From Elysia crispata (Eukaryota; Mollusca; Gastropoda; Plakobranchidae): a stretch of DNA of 64,000 bases. Below the pieces are notes generated by a model. That model searched no databases. It was not told where the DNA came from and saw nothing but the letters and a program-made list of their open reading frames with translations. Position numbers and translations under genes: made by a program. Shown here one piece after another: positions 1-12,479 of this stretch; position 1 is the first letter of the stretch, and each line of letters begins with the position of its first letter. The stretch is from positions 38,788 through 102,787 of the forward strand of contig JAWDGP010007228.1 of assembly GCA_033675545.1 (NCBI GenBank), written 5' to 3'.

Positions 1-1714
1 ACATTGATAAGGTGAGTGACAAGTTTTATTTGTGGTATTCTAATTTTGTACATATCTATAATCATTGAAGAAAAATTTTAATTGATTAAGAATTTTTCCT
101 TTTCTTTTCTAGATAATTTTTTTTACTAAAAAAATATTGTATTAACGCACTGAAATAACTAAAAAATATGATTGTCTCATTCGACATATTCATGGACTGT
201 TTACGACTAGTAAAAATAATTTGAAAATAAAAAAAAAATATATACAGATAAATGCTAGAAATGTTGGTTCTCGCTTGCCATCGAACACAACATGCTTGAC
301 CTACGCCTGTCTTGATGCAGTAGAAAGAAGTCTGACAAATATTGAGTAACCAGCAATCGGTTCTTGTTAGACTCAGACCTGTTTGAGAGGGAATTGGGGC
401 AAGGAGAGCACTTTTTATTATTCAGGTAAAGGCCTAGAGAAAAGAGGGTAAGGTATATAGAGCGATATATATATATATATATATATATAGTGAGTGAGGG
501 GGAGGATGGAAAAGAGACAAAAAAGAGAGAGACAGACAGACAGACAGATCAAGATGGATCGCATACAGCAAAGTTCAGCCAAGTAAAACAGGATCAGATT
601 TATAGAAACAAAAGCAGCTAAATTGAGTTCAGTATTTGTGGCACTAAAAATTTATTAAGTCTGAAATATGTGCATATTAATAATACCTTGGCTCATCTCC
701 TCCTCATTTTGAAGTTTGTACTTATCATGATGATTTCAAGAACAATACAGCCAGGTTCAAAGGTATTTTTTCTTCCACAAAGTCATTTCATTAATGTAAA
801 TGCAGTTGTAACTGGTAATTTTAAAAAAAAAATATTGAACAAAATCAACACGTTTAACAAGCAATATACAATGGATAATTATTTTTTTCATACATGAAGA
901 TATGCAAACTTAGCAAATAAAAAAACAAGAATTCTAAGCTTTCTAGTTGTGTGCCTATTTCCTTTTAGACCTATTATACTATTTATAGACACATACGCTT
1001 CCTTTTCGATCCTTTATAATTACCAAGTTTTTTGCTTTCTATTTGGATTTACTAAGCTGTCTAAAGGTTTCCTCCTGAGGGGGGGGGGGGATCTCAAATT
1101 TTTACCATTCAAAGTTCAGAGCTGCGTGGAGTGTAAAATATGAAAAATGTCAAGGTTGTGGTGGATAAAAAAGAGTGTAGATAAGGTGGATCACATGCTG
1201 GGGGAAAATCCGATCAGTAGAGGCCACCGTAGTTAAAAGAAGAATTGCACTTACCAGTAATCAAATCTGCAAACGTAAGAATGTTAACAATGAATCTCCA
1301 CCATCAACATTTTAAGATTTAATGCGTAAAATGTTATTACAATATTAAGATTTTAAAGACTATTACCCAGTTAAAAAATGTTTTTAAAGGTTTGTATACC
1401 TTTATTTCTCTATATTTAATGCATTTATAGTTCCAGTAACATATCTCTGGAAAAACAGTAGATAATCTATATAAATATAATACAATAGCACTTTTTCTTC
1501 TATCACATTTAAATATAAATACAGTGAAAACCATAAAGTACACTGATTAAAAATAAAGCTATAGAAATGACAACTTAATCTCGCTTTCCTGCGACAACAT
1601 AGCTAGAAGCTGCAAGATAAAGCCATTCAGATTGTGAATGGAGTCAGCCAAAACGCTTACATTTGTATATCTGTTGGTCACAGGATAATATAAAATATCA
1701 AGTAAATCAATCAA
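1..1714. other. AT-rich non-coding stretch
   Basis: No convincing gene is visible. It holds a short AT dinucleotide run at about 464-488, a run of eleven G residues near 1079-1090, and a segment at 411-459 that resembles 4134-4181. The open frames here are short, lack splice context and show no family resemblance. Confidence 0.5.
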
Positions 1715-1867
1715 CCAGGTGCCGTGTTCTTTAGCCTAGGTGATCATGACCTTCCATTGCATATCTATCCCTCATCACTTTCAGTGCTTCTGTCACTCTT
1801 CCTACTTTGAGCCACTATGTTAATCCATCCAACATCTGTTCACGCTGTTTTCCCCTGCTGACCAAGT
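1715..1867 (-). mobile_element. Decayed 3' fragment of a non-LTR retrotransposon
   Basis: Read on the minus strand, this piece matches 63,625-63,775 nearly base for base. The shared words are GAAAACAGCGTGAA, GATGTTGGATGGA, GTGGCTCAAAGTAG, GAGTGACAGAAGC and GGAAGGTCATGAT. That segment is the extreme C-terminal part of a LINE reverse-transcriptase polyprotein. Several in-frame stops and small indels show it is dead. It lies opposite in orientation to the related fragment starting near 2775. Confidence 0.75.
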
Positions 1868-2774
1868 AAAAGAGGTTGAAAGTTCTAAGTAAAAAGTCTT
1901 TGAAAGAAAAAAAAACATATTAAAGGGTAACACTGAAGTCAATAAAAAAAGCAATTAATTCAAGCTCTTTATAAGACAAGAGATCTAAATTATGTGAATT
2001 CAGTCGCAATATAATCTTCAATAGTTACATTCCACTTTCAAAATCACACATGAGATTTCTTTTTACTGACATGAAGTAAGACTAAGATATGCCAAAAAAA
2101 AAAAACAGGTTAGAAAAAAAATTTGCAGGTGTGGAAGAGGATCTGGTCAAAAGATGGCAGAATCTTGAAAGTATTCCATGATAAAAATAACTGAGTCAGA
2201 GTTTTTGGTGCCTATGAAACAGAATGATGGAGACAAAAGCACTGGACAAGATTTTTTTTTTTTTGCAAGTTCTACCAACTCTTGGAAAATATAAATTACT
2301 GTGCATTGTTGCATAATGATAACATTTTTTCATATGGCAAACTTCAGAGGTTTAGGGGTAAGCAAAGATGGAATTTCTGGAAGAAAGGAAACTGAATGAT
2401 ACAGCCACCATTGCTAGTAACTTCAATGTTATTAACAAACAAAGAGCAGGGATTTATTCAATTTTTATTTATTTTTTTTGTGAAGGAACGTGCTATAAAA
2501 TCAGCAAAGCACACTATGTTATGGAAGTGAGCTATTTAAAAAATAAACAAAAGTGTATTTATCATTTTATGCAATCAATTTTTTTGAGCCCCTACAAAAA
2601 GCGATTTATTTATCTTGAGAGGGTAGCCCTTGGTACAGCAGGATTTGAGAATTATGTCGAACCAAACCCTAATAGAGTGAAAGGCAGGCGTCAGAAAACT
2701 GTGCCACTCAACAAGCTTGAGATATGAGTGTTGATCAAGACACACAATCCATTCATCTTTAATTGAACATCAAA

Positions 2775-3535
2775 AGGAAAAAAGTAATGGTTGTCAATCG
2801 TAACAATGAGTGTTCACAGATCATCTTTACCGATAGGAGTTAACTCTTATTTAGGGTCCTGTAGTATTTTTCAACTCAATAAAGGACACAAGACACACTT
2901 AGGTTTTTCTTGTTATATTGAATGATTAACATTTCATCTGACTGTGTCAAGATCTAGATCAGAACTGACAGCTCTCTATCTCCTCAGTGCCTCAGTGGTA
3001 AGCTCTCCTCACAATCCCAATGTAAACATTCACCACAATTTTGCCTTTATTACTGTCCGTGATATAATAGTCCAAACGCCACAGTACTTTAATATCAAGC
3101 AAAGGATGGAACAACACTGAAATTGCACCAAGAATAATGGAGGCAAAAATGGTTTCCAGAGAATGAAATCAGTATTTAAAACACATCTCCATCCATACAA
3201 GAAGAAGAGCCCTGGAGTGCCGCATTGAGCTCCTCTTGATGTATGGAACTGAGGTCTGGACAATCATTTCAAAACAGTTACAAAAGAAACTGGAGACGAG
3301 AGAAATGTGGTTCTTACTGAGAATGCTTCAAATTTCATAGACTGCAAAGAAAGCAATCAAACAAAACAGTGTTAAGAAAAGTTGTTATTACAAGACCACT
3401 CATAAATAGAATATGTAAACCCCAGGGAACCTTTTTTGGCCATATGATTAGACGAGAGAAACTAGAACATCTTGTGACAACTGGAATGATCGAAGGTAAG
3501 GGGCTTTAAAAAGGCTGAAAAGTCATGATAAAATC
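2775..3535 (+). mobile_element. Decayed LINE reverse-transcriptase fragment
   Basis: The start encodes a word like VMVVNRNNECSQI and aligns with VMVVSRNKECPLI at about 63,210. After roughly 220 bp of unrelated sequence (about 2860-3080), homology resumes at TGGAACAACACTGAAATTGC. It continues through the thumb and C-terminal region of the RT, with recognisable pieces such as SIHTRRRALEC, MYGTEVWTI and QLQKKLETREMWFL in shifting frames. Frameshifts and stops are frequent. It ends just after a copy of the GMIEGK motif. The element belongs to the endonuclease/RT class common in mollusc and coral genomes; the clade was not determined. Confidence 0.75.
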
Positions 3536-4489
3536 ACAAAGTGTATATATTGTTATTTGATTTGCACTTTTTTATCTTCTTGTTTCTTTCATTTAATAGA
3601 ATAGAAAAAAAATCAGAAAAATTAAGACCTTTTCTCTTTCTATTTACTGTTCTATCCACAATTAAGCCCTCTACCTTTGTTGGCTCCTTTCCCTACACTA
3701 GATTTATATGTTGATGGATTATCCTGATCCTGACTATAACTAGGCCTAGAACAAGACTAACAATAACATCTTCTGAGTTGCTGTCACAATCATAACATTA
3801 TCAGTGTTGTTGTTACCAGATCCTACTGCTTTCCAAAGTGTAGGTGTGGATCTAGATCTTTCATAATCTTTTCCACTATCATTGGTGTCTGAATCAGAAC
3901 AAATTCAAGAACTAGAAGTGGAATTCATCACATCCATTTTCTGATTGTTTTTGCACTTCAGAGATTGTATAGCCCTGAGGCCTATTCTCTGTGTTACTAG
4001 GATCAACTGTTCACATGAGCAGGTTAGCAACAATGGAAAAAAAAAAACTTCTGAAAGACCAATTCTTGTCTTAATACTGAAAACACCTCCAAACCAAAAG
4101 CTTCAAATGTCAACATAATTATTGTTTCTATAGTATTCAGGCAAATGCCTAGAGGAAAGAGGGTGAGATATATGGAGGGTTCCAAAAAAACAGAGACATA
4201 ACCCACATCTTACCCACTGAGTAGGTCATCTTGCATTTCCACTTACCGATCACAGGTTCTAAGAGCTATTACAGAGTATGGATATTATCTTTTGCCCACA
4301 AACAATGTTCGTGTTGAAATTAAGGTCCCTTTTTATCTTTTTCTTTTTGCAAAAGACAGTTTCATTTCAAATTTTAAAAAAACCCAGACTAAATTGCGCT
4401 TTTTTATCACAAAATTGTAAACCCGATTAAATTTTATACATTATTACCAAAATACATACACTATTTATGATTAACTTGTCTGGATTTAT

Positions 4490-4525
4490 GATAATAACAA
4501 CATCAACAACAATAACAACAACAAC

Positions 4526-4601
<76 letters not shown>

Positions 4602-4602
4602 G
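4490..4602. repeat. AAC/AAT triplet microsatellite
   Basis: A short block of AAC-type triplets grades into about 26 uninterrupted AAT triplets. The repeat phase stays the same across the switch, as in the other compound triplet arrays of this window, but here the A-rich strand is the plus strand. Confidence 0.95.
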
Positions 4603-6732
4603 TAAAAACATTGGTTTTAACAAAAAGAAAATCTAGAAGTTGTTTCTTTTCTTTTTTAATGATGTCTGTGTAAATAATGTGGAAACATTTTCATAAAATT
4701 TATGAACTTCTACAACTTAATATCAAAATGCAAGGGGTTAAAAAAAAACAAAGGTAGATCGAGGTACAAGTTTGTAACACTAAGAAACACCCCTATGCCC
4801 TCAAGCTTGGCTGGCCGTAATCTCGCTCCTTTTCACCGCCCCTCATCTCACCCACTTTACGATGCTAAATACTCTAAGGATCACAATCTGTTTTGATGGA
4901 CAAGCCAGTAAGATTTGGAAATTCTAGACGCTCACTCCAGAGAAAATAATAAAAAAAAAATAAGAAATTTAATCAAGAGAGAATCAATCGGCCCTTTCAC
5001 TTCATCAGTAAATAGGGTCAAGCCATTAAAACAATAACAGAAAAACATTTTCAATACTTTTAAAATAATTTAAATATTTCCTCATTATCTTACAAATTCT
5101 CATAATACTAGATCTTAAATAGAATCCAGAGGAAAGTAGAATGTGTATTTAAAATTAAAATTCAGATTTAAGATTTAGATTACCGATATGACTCAAATCT
5201 AGATCTATGATTTAGATTGCGCGGTATATTGAGTTTACATTTTTTAAAATGTATTAATTGTTCAATTTTTAATCTTTCTTTCCATCCTGGATCGTTTGAT
5301 ATAATTTCAAATCTTTCGAACAGCTTCTGCCAAGTTTGTGACCTGCATACATGTAGGTCTTTTCTTCGATCATCAGTAACAAAATTCTCCTTACTATAAT
5401 ATTAAACTGAAGTTGACCCAAATTCCGGTTGATATTGTTGTCTCCTGTAATATTTTATTATTTTTTAAACTGATTCTTTTTCATGTAATGCTGTGTAACA
5501 TTAGTGAGACTAAAGGTAGCCATAGAAGGTTCAGTGGGGCACAGCGGACAGGTACTGTCCAGTTGACCCCAGATGATTTTATTTCACAAACGAGCTCCAC
5601 AGCAAAATTTAAAATTGGAATCCCCCAAAGAACAATAAATATATATGAGAGGTGGCTTGGGATTTTCAGGCTCATGTTTTACTGTTTTGAGCTATTGGGC
5701 TTCAAACATAAAAAAAAACCTTTTAAAGTTTGCCAGTTTTTTGCTTCTTATGAACTATAAACCATTTTTCTATCTTGTCAACAAGTGTCAAAGCCGAAAA
5801 GAAACTTTAAATATGCTTTCTGGTAATTTTTGTGAAAATAACTGCAAACCTGCTTTAAAAAAGTCCCTAACTTAAAACAAGTTTCACTCAGTTTCTCATT
5901 CCCCAGCCTTGAGTTTTGGGTCGTATCTCAACCAAATACTAATATATTCTAAAAATTTCAACTGCTTATGAAGGGAATTAGTTGTGTTTTCAAAAAAGAT
6001 GGAAATAACAATTTGTCCAAACTAATCATTAAGCTTGAAAATTACAGGCCACCTCACATATACGAACAATTCTCAAAAATTCTCAATAGTACTCGTAGCT
6101 TACAAGGATGATTTCATGCACGTTTTCTTTTCAGATTTAAAAAATATTTTCTAATAAAAATGATAATGTATTTTCCCAAGCACACCTTTAGGAGATAGCA
6201 GGTATCGTTCGGTGTACCTTTAAAACCACATAAATTAATCTGTTCAGTTTTGTATTGAATCAGTCACCATTTCGTCAATAAAAAAAACGTCACATAAAAT
6301 TCTGATGTTTTTGAGTGGTTGTTTTTTCAAAGTGGCCAACTATGTACGTAAAACCCATATATTTTTTTCATTTATTTCGTCATACAGTAGCTTTTCACTT
6401 AAAAAAAAGAAACGCTTTGAGAGCACGATTCCTTTTAATTCTATTCTTTAATATGTGCTTCTGAACGTTATGCTCTATGTCATTGACAGACCTATTTTCA
6501 GCAGAGGAGATCAGCTGTTATGAAAGCCTAGCTAGCTTGCTACATGTTTGTACAGAGAAGAGTGCTAAAAATAGAAATTCAATTCTCGACAATATACAGG
6601 GTAAATGCAAACTTTTAAATTTGATTGGGCCTCTGAAAACAAACTAGGTCATTTCATGTCATATTATAACATACAGAATAAACTTCGTTCCTCGTTTACT
6701 TTAACTTCCTGCACTAAACCATTGTTGTCAAG

Positions 6733-6764
6733 TTTACCGGAAATGACCTCTTTCTTCCGGTAAA
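6733..6764. repeat. Perfect inverted repeat containing CCGGAA cores
   Basis: Arms TTTACCGGAA (6733-6742) and TTCCGGTAAA (6755-6764) are perfect reverse complements with a 12-base spacer. Each arm carries an ETS-type CCGGAA core. No gene start is evident next to it, so it may be an orphan promoter element, a hairpin or chance. Confidence 0.7.
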
Positions 6765-6890
6765 ACCTCTTTATTCTTCACTAGCTCAAAAATCAAAGGG
6801 GACATTCATTTCCATTTCTGTCCTCACCGTCGTAGGATAACGTCCAGAAAAATAAGTTCGTGACCATAAAGTTGAGAAGCATTTAAGACC

Positions 6891-6913
6891 CCATATAAAT
6901 CAGATTTATATGG
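6891..6913. repeat. Perfect palindrome with 11-bp arms
   Basis: CCATATAAATC (6891-6901) and GATTTATATGG (6903-6913) are exact reverse complements around a single central A. It lies 130 bp from the CCGGAA inverted repeat. Function unknown. Confidence 0.8.
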
Positions 6914-7109
6914 ACACTCTTGTTTGAAGTACTTGTTTCAAACGATTTACTCATTTTATTTTTTACATAAAATGGCAAATCTAAGCACGTCAGCAATTAA
7001 TACTAAAGACTGGACATTAACATGGTTCTTCTGATGTTATGATGAAGTAAATAGGTCCATTACTACTACTTCTTACAGGTTGATTATTATTTACGTGTGA
7101 ACTGATGTA

Positions 7110-8290
7110 GATCTATGTTCTTCACAATCTTCCTGGAGTTACAATGGCAAAACATTAAGTCATTGTAAAATCTGCAAGATCAACTTTATCTATGTTCACA
7201 GATTCGTTTGTTGAATCTTTATGAACATTGTAAACACTCTAGACTCTAGCTCTTGATGAGGAACCAACAACGGATGCACTTTGAATTGAAGTCTAAAAAA
7301 GTTGAAACACAAAATTCTGGAACAAGTTCTTTCCAACGTTACAATGTCAGACATTATATCACTGTAACAACATCAGGAAGAGCAAAATGTGTACTTACTT
7401 GTACACTCCTTATCAATACTCTAGATCCATTAGACGCTACCTCTTGATGAGGAATTAAAATGCAGCCAACCTACACAGAACTTTAAATAAGTTTAAAAGC
7501 CAAACACAAAATTCTTCCCGGTGTTACATCAAAAAATTGAAATCCGTTACACCATTAACTATGAGTTTGGCTATTCAATTATCACATTTTAATGACTGAT
7601 ATCATTTATTTTTACCCCAAAGAAATTATGGTATGATTTGTATTTTGTTTTGCTTATATCATAGCTAAACTTCAACCATTTTATCCTATCAGTAACATTG
7701 CGAAAAATCAGTCTGTATTGATGAAAACCAGTATATAAGACTATTTCTGTGTCCATCTTCAACTGTTCTTCAATCCTAAGTTAGGTAACTTGATCAGTAC
7801 ATGTCTTTAAGTTTCATAGTTATTTGCAACAATTTGTGAACAACAAGTTCTTCATTATCTTCTAGATGTTAAAATGACACAGAATTGTGTCACTGTAACC
7901 ACCAGAAAGACAAAATGCTCATTGATTAATTTTTAGAACCCTAATCAACACTGTAGACGTCCTAGACTGTAACTCTTGGCTAGGAATCAAATGCAGTCAG
8001 CTTAAAATTAAATGTACATAATTTTATAAGCTGCAAAAAAAAATGTGGATGGAGTTTTTCTGGATGTTACAATGACACAAATGTAATCCATTTACTATCA
8101 TAAACTATGAGTCTTTCTTTTCAACTATCATGTTTTAATGTACAATGACTTTTTTTTTCACTCTGGGTATTAGGTATACATTTTTTGCTTACAAGGTAGC
8201 TAAATTTGAATCTTTTTGTATCATCAGCAACATAGGGAGATCATTGTATGATGATGAAAACCAAGCATTACACAAATATATTCAAAAAGA
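7110..8290. repeat. Degenerate tandem array, about 200-bp and 550-bp periods
   Basis: A sub-unit recurs at about 7115-7330, 7330-7520, 7860-8070 and, partially, from 8070. Shared words include GTTACAATG, TCACTGTAA, AGCAAAATG/GACAAAATG, CTCTTGATGAGGAA and CACAAAATTCT. A second element (AACTATGAGT, CATGTTTTAATG, a GCTAAA-TT word, GATGAAAACCA) follows the second and fourth sub-units at about 7555-7735 and 8100-8265, giving a higher-order period near 550 bp. Divergence is substantial. No conserved reading frame was seen. Confidence 0.75.
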
Positions 8291-9049
8291 GTATCTCCAA
8301 TCTTTTTTAAAATAAATTTATACCTTTCTCTATGATATTTGAACAATTTTGAGACAAAGAGAGATAAAATAAATTTCAAGGTCTAATGTAACGCATTAGG
8401 GTTGACCTCCTGAGAATTGCTCATATAATGGGTGCGCAGGATTAGGGTTAACATGTATACTTTATATTAATATAACTTACCTAATACTAAAAAAATTTGA
8501 GGTTTTGCAAAAGTAACTCACCATTCTTATTTCCAGTACTTTATGGTCTTTTTTCTGCTTGCTAGCTACGTCATTTACGCCTGATTTTGAATTTGGTTGT
8601 TGCGTGTTCAGTATTCGTGCACTCGAGAAAACAATCTTGTCTACAGGTAGCCGACTAAAAAGTTAGAAGTTAGAATTACAGAGCAGGTAAAAAAGTGCGA
8701 TTTCTTTCATTCAGAGCGATTTTTCATAAGATTTGAAAAATAAACTGTGAAAAATATTCTCTCATTTATGATAACTATTGATTCATATTTAAGAGAAATT
8801 AGAAATTTAAGAGATTTCATTTTTTTTTTTTTTTTTTTTTGTATCATATGTTAGCCATTGTGGCAAGTTGTTACAGCCTAACTAGAAAGCAATAAAAAAT
8901 AGGGTTTTTTTATATTCAATTTGTGCTAGATATTCATTATTTGGGACAGAAGAAGATTATTTCTTTTCTATCTGAAATTTAAAACAGGCATATAGATGGA
9001 CATGAAATTGAAAAATTCCAACTCTACATTGCAATGATTGTCGTGAACT
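8291..9049. other. 3' flank of receptor gene, no gene seen
   Basis: AT-rich sequence containing a poly-T tract at 8820-8840. Nothing coding was recognised. Confidence 0.45.
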
Positions 9050-9146
9050 TTTATTAAACCTGAATATAGAAATCTTTCAAAACTTTCGCCATACTGAGGT
9101 TAATCTTCTTATGAAAATCGAAATCTAGATTCCATAACTTATTTTG

Positions 9147-9152
9147 TTTATT
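9147..9152 (-). terminator. Candidate polyadenylation signal
   Basis: AATAAA on the minus strand about 96 bp beyond the stop codon of the two-exon receptor. A second AATAAA lies at 9050-9055. Confidence 0.4.
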
Positions 9153-9247
9153 GAGATTCTATAGCGTTGGTCCGACAATCTTTTCCTCATAAATCACACA
9201 GGTAATTCGGCTCTTTGTTGAATCTGATCAACTGCTCTCCGCTTTCA

Positions 9248-11313
9248 TCATTTTGTTGCTGGGAGTCCGCCAGGACAGCAGAAACAGAAAAGGCTCCTGA
9301 ACTGAGCTCTAAAATGAGCATTCATTGACAGATATGCGAAAATATTCATTACATGGTTTAAACTCCTCGCAAAGTATGTCAATGGCCAAAAGAGGCGCCC
9401 ATCCGCGGCTTGTATGTTGACACGTAGTAGCGTGCCGAACACATTCTGAGGGCTGCAGGTAACAATGTATATCACGCATACTGCAATAACAGATTTAATC
9501 AGTCTTACTTCCTTCGTTGACATTTTCGTGGTACCTTGATTCGCCACCAAAACAGCTCTTGCTCGAACGCTCCGCGTGAAGACAATAACAAGAACCACTG
9601 TTTCGATAATTATCAACCCGTACAGCCCATAGTTCGGCCCAAAGGACCCAGCCATCGACGCTCGAACCTGTATGTCTGACCCATACTCATATCTGGCTGA
9701 ATATTCTTCATAGTTAGCAACGGTGCGGTTTTGTTGCGTATATATATTAATTGCTCTTTCTCGAATGGAATTTCCATAAAAGAAAACGGACATCACTATG
9801 GTCTCATAAGCCACACCTGCCAGAATCAAGCACACGCTTGATGTGCGGGTGAAAATAAGTCTGACCTGGTTAAAAAAAAATAAATAGTTTAATTGTTATA
9901 CATTGGCGATGAGATTTGAAATCACAGTTTTGTTCTTGTTTTCCTCTTCATTTGGAGAGCATTCATTTGAGATCAAGTATTATATTTAATTCATAATTTG
10001 TAATAAGGAAAGATTGAGTAATAATAATTTTCCGATAAAGAAACTTCATTCATTGATATGGTGTTGTTTTAGCTTTGGTATTTTAACATGATCATCAACT
10101 GGTGAAGTTAAGAGATAGTGAGCAAAATAGAAAAAAAAAGACTAAAAAGAAAGTACTATCTGATTATCATTTATGGCCAATATTCAAATTGTCTTTAGCA
10201 AAAACATCTTTGTTTTCTTAATACAAAATTTTATGACGAATTTTTTCTTTAAATAATTGCAGGTAATATGTGATAATAAAATTGTTTTAAAAAAAAAAAA
10301 CTACAGCTTGAAAAAAAGTGTCACCACTATTATTTGCATGTTGCTGAGGATTGGATAAAGAACTATTACAGTGTGTTATTTTTACCTGTTTGACCAATTC
10401 TTTATATAGACCATGCACAAGATGTTTATTTTACGCCTTTATAATACAATATAACTATATAGGGTAGGAAATAAGGGAAAAGGTCACGGAACATCGTTTA
10501 ATTAAAAAAAAATGTTCTTATTTTTTCCAACATTATAACTAAGAGCAGTGAAGATTAGTTACAAGTTTGTTTGTTTTTGTTTTGTTCTTTGTTGTTTCTT
10601 TTTGTTTTGGTTTTTTGCTTGTTTGTTCGTCTGTTTGTTGCGGGGGTTGTTTTGATTTTTTTTTTTTGTTGTTGTTGTTTTTTGTTTTTTTGTTTTGCTC
10701 TTTTTTTTGGTTTTGGTGGGTATGGGGGGTGGATATGGAACCACAATCGTTTAACATCTGATGTTGCTGTTAGATGTGCGGTATAAACAACATAGAATAT
10801 GAGCAACTATTATTATGACAGCGTCGAGAACATGATACCCTGGCCCAACCATTGCTACCAGTAAACACTGTGAAGTGTTGTCACCTTAAGAGGAAACATG
10901 ATGCAGCAGAGTCTCTCCATCGCGACGATAGCCGTGATCCAGGACCCAACCGTTTGAAGCGCCTCCCCTAGCGGTTGGAGATACGCCCTGGAGATCCTCA
11001 ACACGATGAAACTTCCATGGTAACCAAAGACGGATTGAAAATTGAGGAGCTTGGGAATCCACGAGGCGCTAACCAGAAAATCTACGATGGCCAAAGCGAA
11101 GAAGCATATGTTTGTGGTTAACTTGAAACCGCCCTTGAGCAACACCAAAATGATTGCGGTGTTCGAAACCGTGCCACAGCAGTAAACAGTTAAAGTTAAA
11201 GTTGTCATAATTTGAGAAAACTTTAAAAGTATCAAATCACTGGCGCTAAAACCAGGTCGATAATAGAAGAATGAAAAATTTCCACCAGGACCTCCTAGGG
11301 CTGACGGGTTCAT
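9248..11313 (-). CDS. Two-exon class A (rhodopsin-like) GPCR, putative chemosensory or peptide receptor
   Basis: Predicted seven-helix receptor of 348 residues in two coding exons: 11313-10885 and 9865-9248. The donor is AAG/GTGA after residue 143; the acceptor is a T-rich tract ending AACCAG at 9866. Phase is 0, and the join gives the natural loop FPLK/VRLIFTR. Helices lie near 33-59, 66-90, 112-136, 154-174, 220-240, 262-286 and 299-323. ERL (133-135) replaces D/ERY, CSP replaces CWxP in helix 6, and NIFAY (317-321) replaces NPxxY. Potential N-glycosylation sites are NFS at residue 12 and NRT near 189. The exon stays open upstream to a T-rich acceptor (AG at 11,382-11,381), so an upstream exon may supply more N-terminus. 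It is diverged from the three single-exon receptors on the same strand. Family assignment to gastropod chemosensory-type GPCRs is inference; an FMRFamide-receptor-like identity is possible. Confidence 0.85.
9866..10884 (-). other. Intron of the two-exon receptor
   Basis: GT-AG intron of about 1.0 kb. It contains a low-complexity segment at 10,560-10,735, G/T-only on the plus strand (GTTT/GTTTTT-like) and therefore CAAA-rich in the sense of the gene. Its length gives long spurious frames on both strands. Confidence 0.75.
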
Positions 11314-11679
11314 TCTTAGTGATTGTTCAGTGAGTGATATTGTTGGTAATAAAGGTTCAAAAGTCGGATCTAATATTGCGCTGAAACAAAAAGAAGAAAA
11401 AATTGCAAACATGATTGAAAATGTAACCTGAATTGAGTAATATTTTCATTTTCGTCAAAGAAATAAGAGAAAAAGTGATCTTTTAAGTTCTGGACAGTTT
11501 TATTTCATGTTAAATTAAATGATTGTGGATGTTCAGTTTTCATCTTATTAATGCCTCAATGTAAAATGGACATACTCATAATTTGTCATCGTTTGAAACT
11601 AAAATAAATCGAAATTGAACTTGTTACTTCTCAATCCTTCCTCCTTTCTTGTTTTCCCCCGCTCTCTGTCCATGACTGT

Positions 11680-11728
11680 CAGTCTATCTCTTTCTCTTAC
11701 TCCCTCTCTCTTTCTTTCTCTCTCGCTT

Positions 11729-11819
<91 letters not shown>

Positions 11820-11889
11820 TTCCCATCTGCCTGTCTCTCAATCTCTCTCACTCACTCACTCTCTCTCTTTCTCTCTTTCTCTCTCTATT

Positions 11890-11947
<58 letters not shown>

Positions 11948-12049
11948 CTTTCTGTCGGTCTCAATCTCTCACTCTTTTTCTCTGTCTTTCCTCTCTGCTT
12001 TCTGTCTGTCTGTCTGTCTCTTTCTTCTCTTTCTCAATCTGTCTCTCTG

Positions 12050-12092
<43 letters not shown>

Positions 12093-12100
12093 CTCTCTTA
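11680..12100. repeat. CT-rich microsatellite with TATC tract
   Basis: Imperfect and perfect CT dinucleotide runs (about 11,700-11,945), more CT-rich sequence, then about ten TATC tetramers at 12,050-12,088. The Ser-Leu and Arg-Glu frames across it are artefacts of the repeat. Confidence 0.95.
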
Positions 12101-12479
12101 TTTTGCTCTTGCATTGTCAATATAATTATTTTAACATCATTTTAGTACCCATCCTACTCCACTCATTTCCCTCCCTACAACAACTTTACTTGCCATTCTC
12201 ACTCTATTTTTGATGAGACAAATTGACTTTTTCTCGCGCCGCTTACGTGCAGATTCGCTTAAGCATTTCCTCGAACTCCCAGGTGAAAACGTTTTCATTC
12301 CCTTGTAATACATTTAAAAGCCTACCGACTCTACACAATAGGCATGACCCTTTCTCAATCTTTCACAATGCTTTTTACTCTGCACGTTTGGATTCTTTAT
12401 ACCTTAACTAATTTTTTTACAGTTAGGAATAAGACCAAACTGTCCTAAATTTTTCTCTTAATTTTTTTTTTTTTTTGTT

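Larger units (their letters stand above)
3536..7100. other. Intergenic, no gene recognised
   Basis: This is AT-rich sequence with an AAC/AAT triplet run (listed separately), TCTAGATC-like words around 5110-5215, an inverted repeat at 6733-6764 and a palindrome at 6891-6913. Open frames such as those at 4702-4896 or 5413-5760 have no family similarity and no splice-supported context. Confidence 0.5.

Noticed and set aside
2368..2727. 119-codon plus-strand frame
   Set aside because: No family features, AT-rich composition, and it lies next to decayed LINE sequence.
10539..10806. Lys/Gln/Asn-rich frames on the minus strand
   Set aside because: They lie inside the intron of the two-exon receptor, in a CAAA-type low-complexity tract.
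11314..11412. Start of the two-exon receptor at the ATG at 11,412
   Set aside because: The first codons after that ATG encode a T-rich acceptor tract ending in TTTCAG, so the region is more likely intron; the ATG at 11,313 or an upstream exon is preferred.
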